This document shows positions 60,348 to 64,000 of a DNA stretch of 64,000 bases, piece after piece. The notes below the pieces were generated by a model that saw only the letters and a program-made list of their open reading frames with translations, had not been told where the DNA came from and made no database searches. Source of the DNA: JAJYVT01 sp035534455 (GTDB taxonomy: Bacteria; Actinomycetota; Acidimicrobiia; Acidimicrobiales; RAAP-2); contig DATLRV010000038.1 of NCBI GenBank assembly GCA_035534455.1, forward strand, positions 28,665 through 92,664. Reading direction: 5' to 3'. The first letter of the stretch is position 1. Each line of letters begins with the position of its first letter. Both the position numbers and the translations under genes were made by a program.

Positions 60348-60814
60348 TCAACAGGCCCGACCCGACCCCGAGCGCAGGCCGTAGTGCAGGCCGATCCGCC
60401 GGATGCCCTCGTAGAAGGTCTCGAGGTCGCGGCGCGGCCACGGGCTGCACATGACGTCGACGGCGAAGGAGCGACTCGGCGGTGGTGAGGGGACCCGGGT
60501 CCAGACGTCGCGGTCCCACGCGTGGTACCGGCGGCCCGCGTCGTCGACGCCGCCGATCCCGCGGTGCAGCGCGCGGAGCTCGGTGGCGGTCTCGTCGCGG
60601 TCCTCACCGAAGCCGAACCGCAACGCGTACCCGGTCGTGCGCGCCGCCCGGCTCCAGGGGTCCTCGTAGACCGAGGAGTGGTCGAGGAGCGCCCTGGCGA
60701 CCGCCGGGTGGCTGCCTGCAGGCCGATCGCGCGGGCGTAGAACGGCACGAAGACTCGCCACTGGGCGAGTTGTCGGGCGAGCGGCCGGGACCCGGGGGGC
60801 ACCTCGGCCGGCAT
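60348..60814 (-). pseudogene. Truncated, frameshifted DUF2236/MpaB-type oxygenase
   Basis: N-terminal part from ATG 60814 (PLARQLAQWRVFVPFYARAIGLQ) continues in another frame near 60715 as HPAVARALLDHSSVYEDPWSRAARTTGYALRFGFG, then LHRGIGGVDDAGRRYHAWDRDVWTRV. This matches the start of the ER-bound oxygenase MpaB/rubber oxygenase family (about 250-300 aa), including its H.GI..VD and YHAWD elements. A frameshift and a lost C-terminal half show decay. It ends convergent to the RelE gene. Confidence 0.7.
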
Positions 60815-60821
60815 GCGTCCC

Positions 60822-63800
60822 TCAGGCCTTCTCGAGCCAGGCCTCGACCCGTCCGACGCCGCCGACCTCGAGCGCCACCGCCTCACCGCGCCCGGGACCC
60901 GGCGACACCTCGACGGCGAGCACCTCGCGGCCGATCGCGTCGAAGAGACCGGGGTCGACGCCCGTGAGCCACAGATGGATCCGGTCGGAGACCTCGAGGC
61001 CGCGCGCCTTGCGGAGATCCTGGACGTGGCGCACGACCTCGCGCACGAGGCCGCGCCGTCGCAGGTCGTCGTCGAGGGCCAGGTCGAGCGCGACGACGGC
61101 GCTCCCCTCGCGAGAGACCGCGAACCCCTCCTGGCCCCGCACTCGAACCTCCAGCTCGTCGGGACCGAGCGCCACGGGTCCGCCCGACAGCTCGACGGTC
61201 ACGGTCCCGCCTCCCTCGAGTGCGGCGGCGGCCGCCGCGACGTCGAGCGCGCCGAACATGCCGAGCGCGCTGCGGACCTCCTTCACCGCCTCGCCGAGCC
61301 GGGGGCCGAGCACACGGAAGTTCGGCACGAGCTCCAAGGAGACGGCGTCGCCGAGCTCTGTGACCTTCACGACCTCGTCGACGTTCAGCTCGTCGGCGAC
61401 GACGTCGGCGAGGATCTCGGGGGACCCGGGCGCGAGGAAGACGAGGGCACGCGACAAGGGCTGGCGCACCTTCACGCCCGCCGCGCCGCGCGCCGCGCGC
61501 CCGAGCGACGACAGCTGGATCGCAAGCGCCATCTGCGCCTCGAGGTCGCGGTCGACGGCGGGCTCGTCCTCCACGGGCCACGCTTCGAGGTGCACCGAGC
61601 CGCTCCTCACCGAGCCGCCGCCCAGCGAGCCGGCCAACTCGCGCCACAGCCGGTCGGCGACGAACGGGCAGAACGGCGCCAGGAGCAGCGAAACGATGAC
61701 GAGCGCCTCGTACAGCGTCGCCTGTGCCGCGAGCGCGTCCGACGGCGGGGCGTCCGGGTCGGTGCGCCAGAATCGGCGCCTGCTCCGGCGCACGTACCAG
61801 TTGGAGAGGTCGTCGACGAGCGACTTCAACGCGGTCGCCGCCTCGAGCGGCTCGTAGGCGTCGAGCGCGGCCGTCACCGTGCCGATCGTCGAGGCCACGC
61901 GCGACCTCGCCCAGCGGTCGAGCGCGCCCCGCTCGGCCGGCGGGGGCACCGCGGGATCCGCGGGGTCGAAGCCGTTGAGCGACGCGTAGGTCGCGAAGAA
62001 GCCCGCCGTATGCCAGAGCGTGAGCAGCGTGTCGCGCATGGACGCCTCGATCGCGCCCGTGCTCGCCCGCGTAGCGGTCCACGGAGAGCCCTGGGAGAAC
62101 ATCCACCACCGCAACGGGTCGGCGCCGTGGCTGTCGACGAGCTCCCACGGGTCGATCACGTTGCCGAGCGACTTCGACATCTTGCGGCCGTCGGCGTCGA
62201 CGATATGACCGAGCACCATCACGTGGCGGTAGGGGGCCTTCCCGAACACGAGGTCGTTCACCGCGAGGAGCGAGTAGAACCAGCCGCGCGTCTGGTCGAT
62301 GGCCTCGACGATGAAGTCCGCGGGGTAGCGCATCGCCTCCTTCGACCCGGACACGTGGGGGTAGCCCACCTGCGCGGCCGGCATGGAGCCCGAGTCGAAC
62401 CACGCGTCGATCACCGGCTCGACGCGCCGAGCCGTGGCGATGGGGAGCTCCGACTCGACGTAGCCGGTCGCCGAGCCGGCGGCCACCTGCGCCCCGGCGA
62501 GCGACGCGCACTCCGGGCAGGCGAAGGTGACCTCGTCGATCGTGGGCCGGTGGGGGTCGACCTGGGAGAGGTCGCGCCCCGCGAGCCAGGCGAGCTCGGC
62601 CATGGACCCGACGCAGATGACGTGGCCCTCGTCGCAGCGCCAGATCGGGAGCGGCGTCCCCCAGTAGCGGTCGCGCGAGAGCGCCCAGTCGACGTTGTTC
62701 GCCAGCCACTCGCCGAAGCGCCCGTCCTTGATGTGGGCGGGGTGCCAGTCGACCTTCTGGTTGGCGGCGACGAGCTCGCCCTTGCGCGACGAGGTGGCGA
62801 CGTACCAGCTGGGCTTCCCCCAGTAGATGAGCGCCGTCCGGCAGCGCCAGCAGTGGGGGTACGTGTGGGTGTACATGTGACGGCGGAGGAGGAGGTCCTT
62901 CGCCTCGAGCGTCGTGTTCACGAGGTCGTTGCTGTCGCGCACGGGCCGCCCCTCGAACGGCGCGCCGGCGGCGGCGGTGAACCGGCCGTCGGGGCCCACG
63001 GGATTGAGGGTCGGCAGCCCTTCCGCCCTCCCCACCTCGCGGTCGATCTCCCCGAACGCGGGGGCGAGGTGGACGAGGCCGGTGCCCTCGTCGGTCGTCA
63101 CGAAGTCGGCGAGCACCACGCGCCAGCCGCGCTCGGCGTCCGACGCGGCGCCGAGCGCGACCGCGTCGAAGGGGCGCTCGTAGCGCAGGCCCTTCAGGTC
63201 CCGGCCGCGAAGGCGCGTCGTCGCCCGGGGGGCGGCACCCTCCCCGAGGACCTCGTCGGCGAGGTCGCCGGCGACCACCATGCCGTCGACGACGACGTAG
63301 TCGAGGTCGGGGTGCGCGGCGACCCCGGTGTTCGAGAGGAGCGTCCAGGGCGTCGTCGTCCACACGACGAGCCACCGCGCGTCGCCGAGCACCGCGGGGT
63401 CGGGGTCGACGATCCGGAGCTTCACGTACGCCGACTCGTCCTCCTCGTCGGTGTACACCTCGGGCTGGCCCAGCTCGTGGCTCGACAGGGCGGTCCCGCA
63501 GCGCGGGCAGTAGGGGACGACCTTCAGGTCTTCGTAGAGCAGTGTCTTGTCGAAGAGCTGCTTGAGGTACCACCAGACCGACTCGATGTAGGCGCGGTCG
63601 AAGGTCCAGTAGGCGTGGTCGAGGTCCGTCCAGTAGCCGATGCGCTCGGTGAGGGCGTTCCAGTCCTGCACGTAGCTCACGACCGACTCGCGGCAGAGCC
63701 GCACAAACTCGGCGATCCCCACCTCCTCTTCGATCTGGCGCTTGGAGTTCACCCCGAGACGCTTCTCCACCTCGACCTCGACCGGGAGGCCGTGGGTGTC

Positions 63801-64000
63801 CCACCCCGCACGGCGCTCGACGAGGAACCCGCGCATCGTGCGGAAGCGGCAGAAGAGGTCCTTGTAGACGCGGGCCCACACGTGGTGGAGCCCGGGCCGG
63901 TTGTTGGCCGTGGGCGGCCCCTCGTAGAAGACCCAGCGCTCGGCACCCGCCCGGCCCTCGACGGATCGCTCGAAGACGCGGTGCGCGCGCCAGCGCTCGA
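60822..64000 (-). CDS. ileS: Isoleucyl-tRNA synthetase, N-terminus outside the window
   Basis: About 1059 codons visible. The class I HIGH region reads GPPTANNRPGLHHV, a variant known in one bacterial IleS clade, and the KMSKS loop is KMSKSLGNVIDPWEL; WDTHGLPVE and CRFRTMRGF are also present. The editing domain and anticodon-binding region follow, ending WLEKA at 60822. The frame is open to the right edge, so the first residues are missing. It is normal in length and composition. It lies only 7 bp from the MpaB-type remnant start. Confidence 0.96.
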   Translation of the reverse strand, partial: ERWRAHRVFERSVEGRAGAERWVFYEGPPTANNRPGLHHVWARVYKDLFCRFRTMRGFLVERRAGWDTHGLPVEVEVEKRLGVNSKRQIEEEVGIAEFVRLCRESVVSYVQDWNALTERIGYWTDLDHAYWTFDRAYIESVWWYLKQLFDKTLLYEDLKVVPYCPRCGTALSSHELGQPEVYTDEEDESAYVKLRIVDPDPAVLGDARWLVVWTTTPWTLLSNTGVAAHPDLDYVVVDGMVVAGDLADEVLGEGAAPRATTRLRGRDLKGLRYERPFDAVALGAASDAERGWRVVLADFVTTDEGTGLVHLAPAFGEIDREVGRAEGLPTLNPVGPDGRFTAAAGAPFEGRPVRDSNDLVNTTLEAKDLLLRRHMYTHTYPHCWRCRTALIYWGKPSWYVATSSRKGELVAANQKVDWHPAHIKDGRFGEWLANNVDWALSRDRYWGTPLPIWRCDEGHVICVGSMAELAWLAGRDLSQVDPHRPTIDEVTFACPECASLAGAQVAAGSATGYVESELPIATARRVEPVIDAWFDSGSMPAAQVGYPHVSGSKEAMRYPADFIVEAIDQTRGWFYSLLAVNDLVFGKAPYRHVMVLGHIVDADGRKMSKSLGNVIDPWELVDSHGADPLRWWMFSQGSPWTATRASTGAIEASMRDTLLTLWHTAGFFATYASLNGFDPADPAVPPPAERGALDRWARSRVASTIGTVTAALDAYEPLEAATALKSLVDDLSNWYVRRSRRRFWRTDPDAPPSDALAAQATLYEALVIVSLLLAPFCPFVADRLWRELAGSLGGGSVRSGSVHLEAWPVEDEPAVDRDLEAQMALAIQLSSLGRAARGAAGVKVRQPLSRALVFLAPGSPEILADVVADELNVDEVVKVTELGDAVSLELVPNFRVLGPRLGEAVKEVRSALGMFGALDVAAAAAALEGGGTVTVELSGGPVALGPDELEVRVRGQEGFAVSREGSAVVALDLALDDDLRRRGLVREVVRHVQDLRKARGLEVSDRIHLWLTGVDPGLFDAIGREVLAVEVSPGPGRGEAVALEVGGVGRVEAWLEKA

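Noticed and set aside
63880..63960. Damaged HIGH motif in ileS (GLHHV)
   Set aside because: This variant is seen in a known bacterial IleS clade with the rest intact, so not a defect.

Overview
High-GC DNA from what looks like an actinobacterium. The evidence is pervasive G/C third positions, GTG starts, 4-bp start/stop overlaps, apparent leaderless promoters, a TIGR03086-type (mycothiol-linked) protein and a 13E12-type DUF222-HNH protein. An acidimicrobial or related uncultured lineage is a guess, not shown. No rRNA, tRNA or CRISPR array was seen. Both ends cut genes: sbcC on the left and ileS on the right.

The centre (about 3.4-37.8 kb) is a contractile injection system (eCIS/CIS, phage-tail-like) locus in three transcription blocks. 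(A) A minus-strand structural operon, 37197 down to 24604, encodes sheath, tube, a tail-assembly-like protein, a 56-aa protein, a second tube, a 1128-aa DUF4157 'eCIS core' protein, LysM, VgrG-type spike, gp25, baseplate J, tail protein I and a zinc-ribbon tail-anchored protein; a DUF4280/PAAR-like tip gene lies just upstream. (B) A convergent plus-strand operon, 11912-24580, encodes the DUF4255 protein followed without gaps by three very large single-pass membrane proteins (739, 910 and 2310 aa). Each has two Ig-like N-terminal domains, one membrane segment and long arrays of carboxypeptidase-regulatory/CnaB-like beta repeats. (C) A minus-strand operon, 11566 down to 3392, encodes an unknown protein, a septum-formation-like lipoprotein, the CIS AAA+ ATPase, an unknown 508-aa protein, a YbjN-like protein and a PASTA Ser/Thr kinase. 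No tail fibre or tape-measure gene was recognised. The many membrane-anchored partners suggest a particle that acts from inside and docks at the membrane of its own cell, possibly controlled by envelope sensing. That functional model is inference.

The flanks are mostly ordinary. On the left is sbcDC. On the right are a GH18-like secreted or anchored protein, a DUF885 peptidase, a TIGR03086 protein, a DUF222-HNH protein, an aminotransferase-mmsA pair, and an operon of aldehyde dehydrogenase, cysteine desulfurase, mnmA and ligA. Then come a sirtuin and an MBL hydrolase. The stretch from about 55.5 to 60.8 kb is an accessory zone: a twice-deleted ABC exporter with a cyclic-nucleotide-binding domain, a sedolisin (S53) protease, two toxin-antitoxin pairs (VapBC-like and Phd/RelE-like) and a frameshifted MpaB-type oxygenase remnant. 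It ends at ileS.

Short tandem repeats run through the window. Units inside genes are multiples of 3 bp (9, 15, 18 bp) and add Ala/Gly/Pro/Thr-rich linkers even to LigA. Units between genes are 10 and 25 bp.
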